DNA from: an uncultured Cohaesibacter sp.
GTDB taxonomy: Bacteria > Pseudomonadota > Alphaproteobacteria > Rhizobiales > Cohaesibacteraceae
NCBI RefSeq assembly: GCF_963666525.1
Contig: NZ_OY762905.1
Span: forward strand, 434,001-498,000
Direction of reading: 5' to 3'
Length of the DNA: 64,000 bases
Made by a program: the position numbers and the translations under genes. This document shows, piece by piece, positions 19,269 through 28,856 of the stretch. The notes below the pieces were generated by a model. That model was not told the DNA's origin. It ran no database searches and saw nothing but the letters and a program-made list of their open reading frames with translations. How positions within the stretch are numbered: position 1 is the first letter of the stretch; every line of letters starts with the position of its first letter.

Positions 19269-20651
19269 CTAAGCCGCACAGACTTGCGAAACAACCACAC
19301 GGTTGCGGCCATCGTGCTTGGCCTGATAGAGCGCCTGATCAGCCCGCTTGAGCAACTCGTCCTGTGTCTCAAGCCCCTTGCAGCTGGAGGCCAGTCCGAT
19401 CGAGACCGTCACATCGATCATCTGCCGGCCCTTGTGAATGATGAATGGCTTCTCGAACACCTTCTTGCGGATGCGTTCTGCCACCACCGTTGCCAGCGAA
19501 TGGTCAGTATCCGGCATGATGACAACGAATTCCTCCCCGCCATAACGACAGACCAGATCAATCCCGCGGGTATTCTTGCGCATGCGCTGGGAAAACTCCT
19601 GCAGCACCTCGTCACCGGCATCATGTCCGTGTGTGTCATTGACGGATTTGAAGAAGTCGATATCCATCAGCAACACCGACAGAGGCTTTTGCTTCTCCCG
19701 TGCCGACGACAGAAGGGCATTGAGGTGGGACGTCATGTAACGACGATTGTAGAGCTGCGTCAGTCCATCCATGATCGCCAGCTCCATGGTATGTTGGATG
19801 GAATCACGCAGTGCATCGGTGTAGCGCTTGCGCAAAACCTGCGTGTGCAGACGCGCCAGCAGCTCGTTCTTGTCCACCGGCTGGCAGACATAGTCGTTCA
19901 CGCCCAGATCAAACGCCCGCATGATGCGCTTCTGGTCGGCTTCCTGAGCCAGAATCAGGATGGGAACCAGACGCGAAGATTCGATGGACCGCACTTGGGC
20001 ACAAAGCCTCAGAGGATCGCCTGTCTGCATGTCCAGATTGATCAGCAGACAATCGAAGGTCTGGTCGGAACAGCGCCGCAGGGCCGCTGCAATATCATTC
20101 TCCAGAAACAGATCGAACTGTCCGGCAACCTGCTTGCGGATGCGTTCGGAGTTGGAGCGTGAGTCATCGACCAACAGAATCTGCCCGCCGTCATGATGCA
20201 TCAGCCGCTTGAGCAATGCGCTGCTGTCCAGCCCCATCTGCTCCGAGGTGTGGGCGCGAGAGCGCAACTCGTCGAGCATCATCTTGACGCGAACCAGGCT
20301 CTTGACCCGTGCGATCAACGCAAGATCGTTGACCGGCTTGGTCAGAAAATCATCCGCCCCGGCCTTCAGCCCGGCAACCCGGTCGCTGATCTGGTCCAGC
20401 GCAGTGACCATGATCACGGGTATATGCATCAACTGAGGATCGGTCTTGATCCGACGGCAGACTTCAAATCCGTCCATTCCGGGCATCATCACATCGAGCA
20501 GAACGATATCAACCGTGTTGTGGGAGAGAATCTCAAGCGCTTCCGGACCACTACTGGCACAGAGAACATCAAAATATTCGGCAGACAGACGGGCTTCCAG
20601 AAGCTTTACATTGGCTGGATTGTCATCAACGACGAGGACGCGGGCAGACAT
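19269..20651 (-). CDS. pleD: PleD-type response regulator diguanylate cyclase
   Basis: PleD makes c-di-GMP at one cell pole during the swarmer-to-stalked type of cell-cycle switch in alphaproteobacteria. The 460-residue product has two receiver domains and one GGDEF domain. REC1 is intact (acidic pocket VVDDN, phospho-acceptor Asp53 in LLDVMMPGMDG). REC2 is degenerate, with LLINLDMQ where the acceptor Asp should be, as in the Caulobacter adaptor domain. The active-site loop is RYGGEEFVVIMP, and an RxxD inhibitory site (RGID) lies five residues before GGEEF, so product feedback is expected. divK lies 17 bases upstream in the same operon. Confidence 0.96.
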   Translation of the reverse strand: MSARVLVVDDNPANVKLLEARLSAEYFDVLCASSGPEALEILSHNTVDIVLLDVMMPGMDGFEVCRRIKTDPQLMHIPVIMVTALDQISDRVAGLKAGADDFLTKPVNDLALIARVKSLVRVKMMLDELRSRAHTSEQMGLDSSALLKRLMHHDGGQILLVDDSRSNSERIRKQVAGQFDLFLENDIAAALRRCSDQTFDCLLINLDMQTGDPLRLCAQVRSIESSRLVPILILAQEADQKRIMRAFDLGVNDYVCQPVDKNELLARLHTQVLRKRYTDALRDSIQHTMELAIMDGLTQLYNRRYMTSHLNALLSSAREKQKPLSVLLMDIDFFKSVNDTHGHDAGDEVLQEFSQRMRKNTRGIDLVCRYGGEEFVVIMPDTDHSLATVVAERIRKKVFEKPFIIHKGRQMIDVTVSIGLASSCKGLETQDELLKRADQALYQAKHDGRNRVVVSQVCAA

Positions 20652-20668
20652 TTGCTTTCAACTCCGGG

Positions 20669-21040
20669 CTAAGCGTCACCTGCATAGGTGCGCACAGTCT
20701 CAATAAACTTCGCAACCGAAATGGGTTTGGACAAATAGGCTTCGCACCCGCCTTGACGAATTCTTTCCTCATCCCCCTTCATGGCAAAAGCGGTTACGGC
20801 GACCACAGGGATGGGTCTGAGATCGTCGTCTTCTTTCAACCACTTGGTAACTTCGAGACCGGAAACCTCGGGCAACTGGATGTCCATCAGGATCAGATCC
20901 GGCATATGTTCCCTGGCAAGTTTCAGCGCATCCAGACCATTGCGTGTTCCCACCGTCTCGTAGCCATAGGCTTCAAGCAGATCGAGAAACAGTTTCATGT
21001 TGAGTTCATTGTCCTCGACAATGAGAATCTTCTTGGCCAT
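20669..21040 (-). CDS. divK: single-domain response regulator DivK
   Basis: DivK is a 123-residue receiver domain without an output domain. In alphaproteobacteria it is phosphorylated by PleC/DivJ-type kinases and tunes the CckA-CtrA pathway. The acidic pocket (ILIVEDNE), phospho-acceptor Asp53 in [13 protein letters not shown], switch Thr in [11 protein letters not shown] and the Lys in YLSKPI are all present. It heads a divK-pleD pair in the order usual for rhizobia. The 138 bases upstream, shared with the divergent DUF3572 gene, are AT-rich and should contain both promoters. Confidence 0.96.
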   Translation of the reverse strand: MAKKILIVEDNELNMKLFLDLLEAYGYETVGTRNGLDALKLAREHMPDLILMDIQLPEVSGLEVTKWLKEDDDLRPIPVVAVTAFAMKGDEERIRQGGCEAYLSKPISVAKFIETVRTYAGDA

Positions 21041-21178
21041 GGTCCAGTCCGCAGCTCGAATGTGATGTACAGAGCTGACACACCGATCAATCAGATCTGG
21101 GTTTCCGTATCAGATGCGCATATTATTACCTATATCGTACATACAGAATAAACCTTTCAAAAGGGCAAACACAGCATC

Positions 21179-21484
21179 ATGCAGAAAAAACAATTTGGCC
21201 TGACACTCGAGGAAGCCGAGACAATCGGCATCAAGGCGCTGGGATTTTTGTCAAATGATCCTGACCTGTTAGGTCGGTTTCTGGCGCTCTCGGGTCTTGA
21301 CCCGAGCAGCCTGCGCGAGGTCGCTTCTGAGCCCTCGTTCCTCGCCGCCATACTTGATTTCCTGCTATCGGACGATTCTCTGGTTCTGGCTTTTGCCAGC
21401 AACATGACACTTGCCCCGGAAGATGTCGTGACAGCCAAGCTGCGGCTGGATCCCATGAGCATGGCAACCACGGGCGCGCTCTAG
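21179..21484 (+). CDS. DUF3572 family protein
   Basis: The 101-residue helical protein has the DUF3572 pattern: [20 protein letters not shown] near the start, then [20 protein letters not shown] and [20 protein letters not shown]. The function is unknown. Members are restricted to alphaproteobacteria and usually sit next to divK and pleD, as here. No membrane segment or signal is seen. dinB starts 23 bases downstream on the same strand, so the two may share a transcript. Confidence 0.88.
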   Translation: MQKKQFGLTLEEAETIGIKALGFLSNDPDLLGRFLALSGLDPSSLREVASEPSFLAAILDFLLSDDSLVLAFASNMTLAPEDVVTAKLRLDPMSMATTGAL

Positions 21485-21507
21485 GATCCACCACCACAAC
21501 GGACCGC

Positions 21508-22866
21508 ATGATCAGGATGGAACAGTTTCTCTGCCGCGATTGCCTTGAGGAAGGAAACGGAGCCCCACGACGCTGCCCCCGTTGTGGCTCACCGCGCCTC
21601 ATTCACCATGAGGAACTCAGAGCACTGTCCATCGCCCATATCGACTGCGACTCCTTCTATGCCTCGGTTGAAAAGCGCGACAACCCCGAGCTGCGTGACA
21701 AACCGGTTATCATCGGCGGTGGCGAACGCGGCGTGGTCTCAACGGCCTGCTACATTGCCCGCATCAGAGGGGTCAAATCTGCGATGCCGATGTTTCAGGC
21801 CCGAAAACTCTGCCCTGAAGCCGTTGTCATTCGGCCAAACATGAAGAAATACAGCGAAGTAGGCCGACAAGTTCGCGCAGCAATGCAGGAGCTCACGCCT
21901 CTGGTCGAGCCCCTTTCCATCGATGAAGCCTTTCTCGATCTGTCCGGCACCGAACGCCTCCACCATGCCTACCCCGCCCTGACACTGGCCCGCTTCGTGC
22001 TGCAGGTCGAGAAGAAAATCGGCATCACCGTGTCGGTTGGCCTCAGCCACAACAAGTTTCTGGCCAAGATCGCTTCGGACCTCGAAAAGCCCCGTGGCTA
22101 TTCGATCATCGGCAAAGAAGAGACAAGACGGTTCCTCAAGGACAAGCCCGTTTCCATGATCTGGGGCGTCGGCAAAGTCTCTCAGGCCCATCTGGCAAGG
22201 GATGGCTTCCTGACCATCGGGCAGTTGCAGACAGCGGATCCTGCCAAACTCGCCAAAGCCTATGGAGCCTTGGGCCTGCGCCTTGCCAAACTGGCTCAGG
22301 GCGAAGACAGCCGAACGGTCTCTCCCGACTCGGAAACCAAGAGCATCAGCTCCGAGACCACCTTCAGCAAGGATCTCACGCAAGCCGACGACCTACTGCC
22401 GATCCTGAGGCGCCTTTCCGAAGACACATCAAGGCGAGCCAAGGCGACAGGGCTGGCAGGGCGGACCGTGACCCTCAAGCTCAAGGACAACCATTTCAAA
22501 AGCATCACCCGCAGCCGCTCCCTCTCGGATCCGACTCAATTGACAGACAGGATCTTCCTGATCGGCAAGGATCTGCTGTTGCGCGAACTGGCGGCAAGGC
22601 AGGCCGCCTACCGTCTCATCGGAATCGGCATCAGCGAATTGCACCCCGGTGAATTCGCCGATCCTCCGGATCTGGTGGACATCCAGGCCGGCAAACGGGC
22701 AAGCGCGGAAAAGGCCATGGACCTGCTCTCCAGCAAGTTCGGCGGCAAGATGGTAGAGCTGGGCCTGACAATGAAAGGCAAGCTTGCCAGCGATCGCACC
22801 CCCGAGGCGCAGAAGAATGTAGTTCATTCCGCGCAGAAGCCCGACAAGGACAGCGGCCTCGACTGA
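21508..22866 (+). CDS. dinB: DNA polymerase IV (Y family) with N-terminal zinc-binding extension
   Basis: DinB is an error-prone translesion polymerase. The 452-residue product has a leader of about 40 residues with paired cysteines (FLCRDC and CPRCGSPRL) that should hold zinc. The palm begins at [16 protein letters not shown] with the catalytic Asp; the second catalytic pair is in [30 protein letters not shown] and the little-finger domain follow. The N-terminal extension is, to my knowledge, usual for rhizobial DinB. An in-frame ATG at 21517 is an alternative start. No clear LexA box was seen in the 23-base gap upstream. Confidence 0.95.
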   Translation: MIRMEQFLCRDCLEEGNGAPRRCPRCGSPRLIHHEELRALSIAHIDCDSFYASVEKRDNPELRDKPVIIGGGERGVVSTACYIARIRGVKSAMPMFQARKLCPEAVVIRPNMKKYSEVGRQVRAAMQELTPLVEPLSIDEAFLDLSGTERLHHAYPALTLARFVLQVEKKIGITVSVGLSHNKFLAKIASDLEKPRGYSIIGKEETRRFLKDKPVSMIWGVGKVSQAHLARDGFLTIGQLQTADPAKLAKAYGALGLRLAKLAQGEDSRTVSPDSETKSISSETTFSKDLTQADDLLPILRRLSEDTSRRAKATGLAGRTVTLKLKDNHFKSITRSRSLSDPTQLTDRIFLIGKDLLLRELAARQAAYRLIGIGISELHPGEFADPPDLVDIQAGKRASAEKAMDLLSSKFGGKMVELGLTMKGKLASDRTPEAQKNVVHSAQKPDKDSGLD

Positions 22867-23081
22867 CACGCCCCCTACGGCCCCGTCCCTCGGATCATGA
22901 GATATGCAGCCAAAGCGACCTCATGCGGGGAGAGATGCGGTAAAATGCGTGTGCCAGACAAGCTTTTGCTTTCAATGCTGTACCGCCTCGCCTAAATGTT
23001 GATCATGCTCACGGACCGGGCAGCCTGATTGCTATCCGCGCCGGAGACCAGAACAAACCAGACCTTTCTATGGAGTTGAAC

Positions 23082-23549
23082 ATGTCAGGCGTCATCGAAG
23101 CCAAACTTGCAGACCTCGGAATCACCCTTCCGGAAGCAGCAGCCCCTGCTGCCAACTATGTTCCCTTTGTCAAAAGCGGCAACCAGCTTTTCATTTCCGG
23201 TCAGATCCCGCTGAATGCGGCTGGCGAAAAAGTCATCGGCAAGCTGGGTGACACCATGGAAACCGCTGCCGGTCAGGAAGCTGCAAAGCTCTGCGCCATC
23301 AGCCTCATTGCCCAGATGAAGGCCGCCACCGGCGATCTCGACAAGGTGGCTCGCGTGGTCAAGCTGGTCGGCTTTGTCAACTCCACTCTTGAATTCGGCG
23401 ATCAGCCGGCCGTCATCAACGGCGCCTCCAACTTCATGGTCGACGTCTTTGGCGACAAGGGCCGTCACGCTCGCTCCGCCGTCTCAGCAGCCTCCCTGCC
23501 GTTCGGCGTTGCCGTCGAAGTGGAAGCCATTGTGGAACTCGAAGACTAG
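23082..23549 (+). CDS. RidA family protein (enamine/imine deaminase-like)
   Basis: The 155-residue member of the YjgF/YER057c/UK114 family begins MSGVIEAKLADLGITLPEAA, then NYVPFVKSGNQLFISGQIPL and a C-terminal PFGVAVEVEAIVEL. RidA proteins hydrolyse reactive enamines from PLP enzymes; this longer subgroup (about 150 residues) is less well characterised. The family's catalytic Arg, usually followed by an acidic residue, is not in its usual context (GDKGRHARSAVS), so deaminase activity is uncertain. ATG 23082 is chosen because GGAG lies 7 bases upstream; ATG 23070 is in frame. It stands alone. Confidence 0.88.
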   Translation: MSGVIEAKLADLGITLPEAAAPAANYVPFVKSGNQLFISGQIPLNAAGEKVIGKLGDTMETAAGQEAAKLCAISLIAQMKAATGDLDKVARVVKLVGFVNSTLEFGDQPAVINGASNFMVDVFGDKGRHARSAVSAASLPFGVAVEVEAIVELED

Positions 23550-23720
23550 ACTTTTCGCTTTCAACGATTTGGCCAATGGCGGCACCGACTGCCGTTGGCC
23601 CCCCTGCCAGCTATCCCTCATCTATTTTTTCCGTCCAGGCCTCTTTGAGGGTTACAATTTCAGCAAAGTCTCTTAAATCTCAGCTATAGTTTGATTTTTG
23701 CAAGAGGCCATGCCTGACCC

Positions 23721-24899
23721 ATGTCTGAAACATCCGGTTACCAGTTGCATGTCGTTCATTCCATGCGAGAGATCGGAGAGGAACACTGGACGGCCTGTCT
23801 TGAAGACACCCTGAGCAAGACCAGATCCAACCCCTTCCTGTCCTATGCCTTTCTCGATGCTCTGGAGCGCTCAGGCTGCGCCAGCGAGGAAACCGGCTGG
23901 ATGCCGCATCATCTGGTCCTCAAGGACGAAAATGACGCTGTACTGGCCGCCATGCCGCTGTATCTCAAGTCGCACAGTCAGGGCGAATATGTCTTCGACC
24001 ACGGCTGGGCCGATGCGCTGGAGCGGGCTGGCGGGCAATATTATCCCAAGCTGCAAAGTGCCATTCCCTTCACCCCCGTCAACGCCCCCAAGGTGCTGAC
24101 CCGCAAGGGCGTCAACGAGGCTGTAGCCGTGGCCGCCATGGCCAGCGGCATGAAGCAGCTGTGCGAGCGCTACCCCATCTCCTCGGCCCACCTGACCTTC
24201 CTGCCAGAAAGGCAGAAAAGCGAATTCGAGGCGCAGGGCTTTCTCGTCCGTCGCGATCAGCAATTCCACTGGATCAACGAGGATTACGACAGCTTCGATG
24301 ATTTCCTCGCCCAGCTTTCCTCCCGCAAGCGCAAGAATATCCGCAAGGAACGCCAGACCGCCCACAGCCACGGCCTGACCATCCGTCGCAAGCAGGGCGA
24401 TGCCATAACCGAACAGGACTGGGACGCCTTTTTCGCCTTCTACATGGACACCGGTTCGCGCAAATGGGGCCGCCCCTATCTCAATCGGGAATTCTTCTCG
24501 ATGATCGCCGAGACCATGGCTGACCAGATCCTGCTGGTGCTGGCCTATGAGGGCGATAGTGCTGTGGCCGGGGCGCTCAATTTCATTGGCGGCGATACAC
24601 TCTATGGGCGCTACTGGGGCACCATTGGCGACTATCCCTGCCTGCATTTCGAACTGTGCTACCACCAGGCCATCGAATGGGCCATCGAGCACAAATACCT
24701 GTGCGTGGAAGCAGGCGCACAGGGCGAACACAAGATCGCAAGGGGCTATGTGCCCCAGACCACATGGTCGGCCCACTGGATCGATCATCCGGCCTTTCGC
24801 GAGGCCATTGAGGACTATCTGAACAGGGAGCGGCGCGCGGCAGCTGCCGAGCAGGAGTTCCTCACAACCCTCACTCCTTTCAAGAAGGGCGACGGATAG
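23721..24899 (+). CDS. GNAT / FemAB-like acyltransferase family protein (DUF482, COG3146)
   Basis: The 392-residue protein belongs to a family annotated as peptidogalycan (FemAB-like) N-acyltransferases, with two GNAT-like folds. Recognisable blocks are SNPFLSYAFLDALERSG near residue 35, HHLVLKDENDAVLAAMPLYL, YVFDHGWADALERAGGQYYPK and the C-terminal GAQGEHKIARGYVPQTTWSAH. No signal or membrane segment is seen. The acceptor is unknown. It lies 51 bases before the HIT gene, and the two often sit together in rhizobial genomes. Confidence 0.85.
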   Translation: MSETSGYQLHVVHSMREIGEEHWTACLEDTLSKTRSNPFLSYAFLDALERSGCASEETGWMPHHLVLKDENDAVLAAMPLYLKSHSQGEYVFDHGWADALERAGGQYYPKLQSAIPFTPVNAPKVLTRKGVNEAVAVAAMASGMKQLCERYPISSAHLTFLPERQKSEFEAQGFLVRRDQQFHWINEDYDSFDDFLAQLSSRKRKNIRKERQTAHSHGLTIRRKQGDAITEQDWDAFFAFYMDTGSRKWGRPYLNREFFSMIAETMADQILLVLAYEGDSAVAGALNFIGGDTLYGRYWGTIGDYPCLHFELCYHQAIEWAIEHKYLCVEAGAQGEHKIARGYVPQTTWSAHWIDHPAFREAIEDYLNRERRAAAAEQEFLTTLTPFKKGDG

Positions 24900-24962
24900 A
24901 TTTCACGGCCGTGCGCTGCTAGTCTCGCCGCCAACAGTTTCAACCAATCAATGGATTCGATC

Positions 24963-25397
24963 ATGAACACGCCAGCTTATGACAGCGACAATATCTTTGC
25001 GAAAATCCTGCGTGGCGAAATTCCCTGCCACAAGCTCTATGAAGATGAGCTGACCTTCGCCTTTCTCGACGTAATGCCCAAGGCCGATGGCCATGCCCTT
25101 GTGCTGCCGAAGAATCCCTCCCGCAACATTCTCGACACCGCTCCGACCGATCTTGCAGCCGTTGTCGCGACCACGCAGAAGCTTGCCATGGCCGCGATGA
25201 TCGCCTTCGATGCCGATGGCGTCACCGTGCAGCAGAACAACGAGGGGGCTGGCGGGCAGGAAGTCTTCCATCTGCACTTCCACGTCGTGCCGCGCCACGA
25301 TGGCGTTGCCCTGCGTCCGCAGACCGGCAAGATGGCCGACCCGGACTTGCTGGCAGGCCACGCCGAACAGCTGCGCAAGGCGCTCGAAAGCCTCTGA
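24963..25397 (+). CDS. HIT family nucleotide-binding protein
   Basis: The 144-residue histidine-triad protein reads MNTPAYDSDNIFAKILRGEI at the start, then FLDVMPKADGHALVLPKN and the triad motif HLHFHVVPRHDG, whose middle His is the nucleophile in the family's nucleotidyl hydrolase reactions (usually on AMP-linked amines). The exact substrate is unknown. ATG 24963 is preferred over 24951 because the family begins at this point and GGA lies a suitable distance upstream. Confidence 0.92.
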   Translation: MNTPAYDSDNIFAKILRGEIPCHKLYEDELTFAFLDVMPKADGHALVLPKNPSRNILDTAPTDLAAVVATTQKLAMAAMIAFDADGVTVQQNNEGAGGQEVFHLHFHVVPRHDGVALRPQTGKMADPDLLAGHAEQLRKALESL

Positions 25398-25433
25398 CGT
25401 GAAGGCTGCGATCTCTCAGAGTTGAAAATCGGG

Positions 25434-25455
25434 AAGGGGCTCAAGAGAGCCCCTT
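25434..25455. terminator. bidirectional hairpin between HIT and azlD
   Basis: AAGGGGCTC (25434-25442) and GAGCCCCTT (25447-25455) form a perfect 9-base stem with a 4-base loop between two convergent genes. The T runs are short on both sides. Confidence 0.6.
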
Positions 25456-25461
25456 GTCATA

Positions 25462-25830
25462 TCAGGTCATCGGAACGCCAAACAGAAGCGCAAGACCCGT
25501 GAGCGTTGCGGCCCCGAGCAACACCGCAACAAACAGATTGCGAACCAGCCCGAAGTAGAACCCGACCGATACCGCCACGGCAACCAGTCGCATCCAGACC
25601 GGCACCAGGAGCAGAGCGCCTGTGGGGAACAGGATCAGCCGAGTGATGACCCCTGCAACCAGCGCATTGGCAATCGCCCGCGCCAACAGGATCCATTCGC
25701 TGTCATCGCGCAAACGACCGGCAAAGACCACCCCGAGCCAGCGCCACATGTCCGTGGGTAGCGAGGCTGCCAGCAGAACGAACAGATAGGGCCACCAGGC
25801 GGTATCAAAACTGTCAAACCGGATCGTCAT
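25462..25830 (-). CDS. azlD: AzlD family branched-chain amino acid transport protein
   Basis: The 122-residue protein has three to four membrane helices (WWPYLFVLLAASLPTDMWRW, ALVAGVITRLILFPTGALLL, LVRNLFVAVLLGAATLTG). AzlD is the small partner of AzlC in exporters of branched-chain amino acids or their analogues. The start codon overlaps the azlC stop (ATGA, 25827-25830), so the pair is translationally coupled. A longer frame adds six codons but lies inside azlC. Confidence 0.85.
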   Translation of the reverse strand: MTIRFDSFDTAWWPYLFVLLAASLPTDMWRWLGVVFAGRLRDDSEWILLARAIANALVAGVITRLILFPTGALLLVPVWMRLVAVAVSVGFYFGLVRNLFVAVLLGAATLTGLALLFGVPMT

Positions 25831-26585
25831 GCCAGCCGCCTCTTCCAATAGCCCACCGCATAGGCCCCGATGCCGCCCACAAGGCCTGTAAGCACCAGTC
25901 CGGCCTCCGGCACGATCAGCGCAAACAACGGACCGAGCGCGAAGCCGAATACCAGCGCCAGCTTGTCCGACAACAGGCGGGCGGCACTTGGTAAGGTCAG
26001 AATGAAATAGAGCGGTGTCATCAGAAACAGCGCAGCCGCAACCACCGGCGGCACCACCCCTGCAATGCCGTGCCCCAGAGCAACGATCCCGATGCTGAGA
26101 ATGGCCAGCGACACGGCAAACCCGGCAAAGAACGGCACGCGTCCGTAGCGCGGTAGGCTGGGCAGCTCCCGCATGCCAAACACCCAGGAGGTAATGGCCG
26201 TGAAATGGGCCAGCAGCACCAGCTTCCAGGTAGACGTCCCCTCGTCCCGGACTTCGGGCACGAAGGAAACGACCATCGGCATCATTCGCACCGACGCCAG
26301 CGCCACCGCCACGAAGATGGCCAGCGCGCCAGAACCCGACAAGATGCCGCCAATCAGGATCACATTGCTGGGAATGGCCCAGGTGGTGAAGGTCATGAAC
26401 ATTGCCAGGTAGAGGTCGATGCCGCTCTCGTGACAGAAACTGCCAAACCCCAAAAGGGAAAAATAGAGCACGATGGCAGGCGTCGACAACAGATGCCGCA
26501 TGCCCCGGCGATACCAGTGCCAGCCGGAAAGCCGCTCATGAGGCAATAGCCCGGAGCAGTGGTCGGAAAGCTCGTTTGATGACAT
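25827..26585 (-). CDS. azlC: AzlC family branched-chain amino acid permease
   Basis: The 252-residue inner-membrane protein of the AzlC family is the large subunit of a two-part branched-chain amino acid exporter. After a hydrophilic leader of about 30 residues come some six to eight helices; VLYFSLLGFGSFCHESGIDL and TFTTWAIPSNVILIGGIL carry the family pattern. azlD follows with an ATGA overlap. A regulator of the Lrp/AsnC type is often adjacent to azlCD, but none is seen here. Confidence 0.87.
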   Translation of the reverse strand: MSSNELSDHCSGLLPHERLSGWHWYRRGMRHLLSTPAIVLYFSLLGFGSFCHESGIDLYLAMFMTFTTWAIPSNVILIGGILSGSGALAIFVAVALASVRMMPMVVSFVPEVRDEGTSTWKLVLLAHFTAITSWVFGMRELPSLPRYGRVPFFAGFAVSLAILSIGIVALGHGIAGVVPPVVAAALFLMTPLYFILTLPSAARLLSDKLALVFGFALGPLFALIVPEAGLVLTGLVGGIGAYAVGYWKRRLA

Positions 26586-26698
26586 GATGAGGAACTAGGC
26601 TGATGACAGGATCGCGCCACAATGGCACATAGCTTTCGGGCATTCAACCCGCCTACCAGACCCTCTGCATCGCCATGCAGGCCTGCCCACAAAGGATT

Positions 26699-28120
26699 CT
26701 ACCAACGCCAGAAGGCCGGCATCAGGATGGTCAGTGCGGAGAGAATTTCCAAGCGCCCCAGAATCATTTCAATGCTCAGAAGCCATTTGCAGATTTCCGG
26801 CAGGCTGCTGAAGTTGCCTGCAGGCCCGATAATATCGCCAAGGCCGGGACCAACGTTTGCCAGTGCTGTTGCAGAGCCGCTCATCGCCGTCACGAAATCG
26901 AGCCCGCACAGCTGCAATGCAATGGCAAAAACCATGAAGGTGGCGAAGAACAGGAAGATGAAGCTGAGCGTCGATGCGGCCATTTCATCATCCACGACCT
27001 GCGTACCATAGCGCATCGGGATGATTCGGTTGGGATGGATCAGCTTGGCAACCGCCTTCTTGATGATCAGCCAGGCAATCACGAAACGGAACTGCTTGAT
27101 GCCGCCGGCCGTCGAGCCGGAACAGGCACCGAAGAAGGTGAGGATCAGGAACATGACCACAAAAAGGGAGCCCCATTCCTGATAGTCGCCTGCTCCAAAG
27201 CCGGTCGTGGTCACGATGGAAATGACATCGAACAGAGCAATCGCGAAATCCTTGATCACCGGCCCCGGCGACAGCCACTGCTTGGCAAAAAAGATGACGA
27301 CAGCAGCGATCAGCACCCCTTTGAGATAGAGCCCGATCTGCGGATCCCTGCCCCGATCGGCGGCAAAGAAGCGGATCATGTAGAGGAACGGCAGGCCGCC
27401 AAAGAACATGAACAGCGATCCGGCAAAATAGATGCCGACGCTATCGAAATGCGCCATCGAGCCGTCGGAGGTCGAGTATCCGCCCGTGGAAAGGGTTGTC
27501 ATGGCGTGATTGACCGCCTCAAAGAAGGTCATGCCCAGCACGAAGTAGGAAATCGCGCAGGCCGCTGTCAGAGCCATGTAGACAAAGGCAATCTTGACCG
27601 CAAACTCGCGAATGCGCGGGTAAGGGTTGTCACTCTGCTCGGACGACTCCAGAAAGAACAGCTTCTGTCCACCAGAGCCGAGCATCGGCAGAATGGTGAT
27701 GCCGATGGCCACAATACCCAGACCACCGAGCCATTGCATCAGCGACCGCCAGAACAGAAGCCCCGGAGCCATGGTGTCCAGTCCGCTCAGGACCGTCGAG
27801 CCGGTGGTCGTGAAGCCGGAGGCCGACTCGAAATAGGCATCCGCATAGGTGATGTCGAGCGACGAGAAATAGAGAGGCAGAGCCGCAAAGGCACTGAGGA
27901 CGAACCAGCTGCCATTGACGAACAGGATGGAGCTGCGAATGCTCCATTCCCCTTCCTGCCCACGCATGGCCAGAAACAGGGCGATGCCAAAACCGATCGA
28001 TATCGACCCGCCGCCCAGAAAGGCGTGCCAGTCCTGACTTTGATAGGCCAGATCGACGATTGCGGGAAAGAACATCATCCCGCCCAGTGCGGCAATCAAT
28101 ATCCCGAGTGCTGAAAGCAC
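26699..28120 (-). CDS. trkH: TrkH family potassium uptake protein
   Basis: The 473-residue protein is the membrane channel subunit of a Trk/Ktr K+ system. Four M1-P-M2 repeats are visible through their pore loops: SASGFTTTGSTVLSGLD, TTLSTGGYSTSDGS, SIVTTTGFGAGDYQEW and SATALANVGPGLGDIIG, with the selectivity glycines. FFGACSGSTAGGIKQFR carries the gating-loop region. Its NAD-binding regulatory partner TrkA is not in the window. The nearest upstream gene on the strand is the SnoaL-like gene 207 bases away. Confidence 0.95.
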   Translation of the reverse strand: MLSALGILIAALGGMMFFPAIVDLAYQSQDWHAFLGGGSISIGFGIALFLAMRGQEGEWSIRSSILFVNGSWFVLSAFAALPLYFSSLDITYADAYFESASGFTTTGSTVLSGLDTMAPGLLFWRSLMQWLGGLGIVAIGITILPMLGSGGQKLFFLESSEQSDNPYPRIREFAVKIAFVYMALTAACAISYFVLGMTFFEAVNHAMTTLSTGGYSTSDGSMAHFDSVGIYFAGSLFMFFGGLPFLYMIRFFAADRGRDPQIGLYLKGVLIAAVVIFFAKQWLSPGPVIKDFAIALFDVISIVTTTGFGAGDYQEWGSLFVVMFLILTFFGACSGSTAGGIKQFRFVIAWLIIKKAVAKLIHPNRIIPMRYGTQVVDDEMAASTLSFIFLFFATFMVFAIALQLCGLDFVTAMSGSATALANVGPGLGDIIGPAGNFSSLPEICKWLLSIEMILGRLEILSALTILMPAFWRW

Positions 28121-28327
28121 GGGGTCACCTCTTCATTCGCGGACTCATCTGGCTTGTTTATCCACCAAACGCATTCCGGGTCAAGCGCGAGCATGTCTTT
28201 TGGCGAGAAGGCCACCGCCTTCTGACGCCAAGACATGCGCTCATAGCATGCGCGAACTGCGAGAGCTTAGCTTGCTCGCCGCCCCTTGCATAGAGCCATG
28301 CGCCCTCCCCCGCCCGGGACATCGGCC

Positions 28328-28750
28328 TCAGACCGGTTCTCCTGGCGCGGCGGCGGGAGAATCCAGCAGATCCGTACCATAGGAATTATCAACAGTGCAG
28401 AGCCACTCTCCATCGTCGGAGCGCTTGAAAACGTAGCTTGCCCGACGCACCAGGGTCAGATCCCAGCCATCGGAATCAACGGTGTCGAGAAAGGTTTTCA
28501 TCACCACCAGCGCTGTATCACCACCTTCGATCACCTGCATCGGCCCCTGCCGAACCGTCAAGCGGTGATTGAAGTGATCGGCGATGGCCTCAAAGGCCTT
28601 TCTGATCCGCGCCTTGCCCGTCACCGCCATGCCGGGTTGGACGACCAGCGTCGCGTCCTCGGCGTAAAACGCCATCAGGCCGTCAAAATCCTCTGCCGAG
28701 ATCGCCCGGTCAGCTGCTTCGATAACAGTTCGCAATGCTTGGGAGGTCAT
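28328..28750 (-). CDS. SnoaL/NTF2-like small protein behind an attenuator
   Basis: The 140-residue protein with a cone-shaped NTF2-like fold belongs to the DUF4440/SnoaL-like group (MTSQALRTVIEAADRAISAE, then FDGLMAFYAEDATLVVQPGM and VTGKARIRKAFEAIADHF). Members include ketosteroid isomerase-like enzymes and binding proteins; no catalytic residues can be assigned, so the function is unknown. ATG 28750 is preceded by AAGGAGA. A longer open frame upstream runs through the attenuator and is rejected. The leader (28784-28894) has the parts of a classical amino-acid attenuator, so this gene is probably induced when branched-chain aminoacyl-tRNA is scarce. Confidence 0.85.
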   Translation of the reverse strand: MTSQALRTVIEAADRAISAEDFDGLMAFYAEDATLVVQPGMAVTGKARIRKAFEAIADHFNHRLTVRQGPMQVIEGGDTALVVMKTFLDTVDSDGWDLTLVRRASYVFKRSDDGEWLCTVDNSYGTDLLDSPAAAPGEPV

Positions 28751-28783
28751 TTCCGTCTCCTTGAAAAATCCCGAGAGACGGCA

Positions 28784-28808
28784 ATAAAAAACCCGCCTCA
28801 GGCGGGTT
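28784..28808 (-). terminator. attenuator terminator hairpin
   Basis: AACCCGCC, loop TGA, GGCGGGTT, then TTTTATT on the minus strand. It lies 34 bases upstream of the SnoaL-like start codon. It could alternatively end the transcript of 28965-29210, but the competing antiterminator pairing favours attenuation. Confidence 0.8.
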
Positions 28809-28856
28809 CCGGTAAGTGATATGCGCACACGAAAACCCACCATTCAAGGAATGGTG
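28784..28856 (-). promoter_or_regulatory. transcription attenuator (mutually exclusive hairpins)
   Basis: Read on the minus strand, segment 1 (CACCATTC) and segment 2 (GAATGGTG) form an 8-base stem at 28838-28856. Segment 3 (AACCCGCC) and segment 4 (GGCGGGTT) form an 8-base stem with a 3-base loop at 28790-28808, followed by a T-rich run: a terminator. Segment 2 continues as GGTGGGTT, which can pair with segment 3 over 8 bases with one G-U pair, giving an antiterminator. The leader peptide frame ends inside the 1:2 hairpin. The arrangement is that of classical ribosome-dependent attenuation. Confidence 0.75.

Noticed and set aside
26675-28114. 479-codon plus-strand frame opposite trkH
   Set aside because: Very rich in Glu, Arg, His and Gln, the typical antisense product of a membrane-protein gene; TrkH on the other strand is clear.
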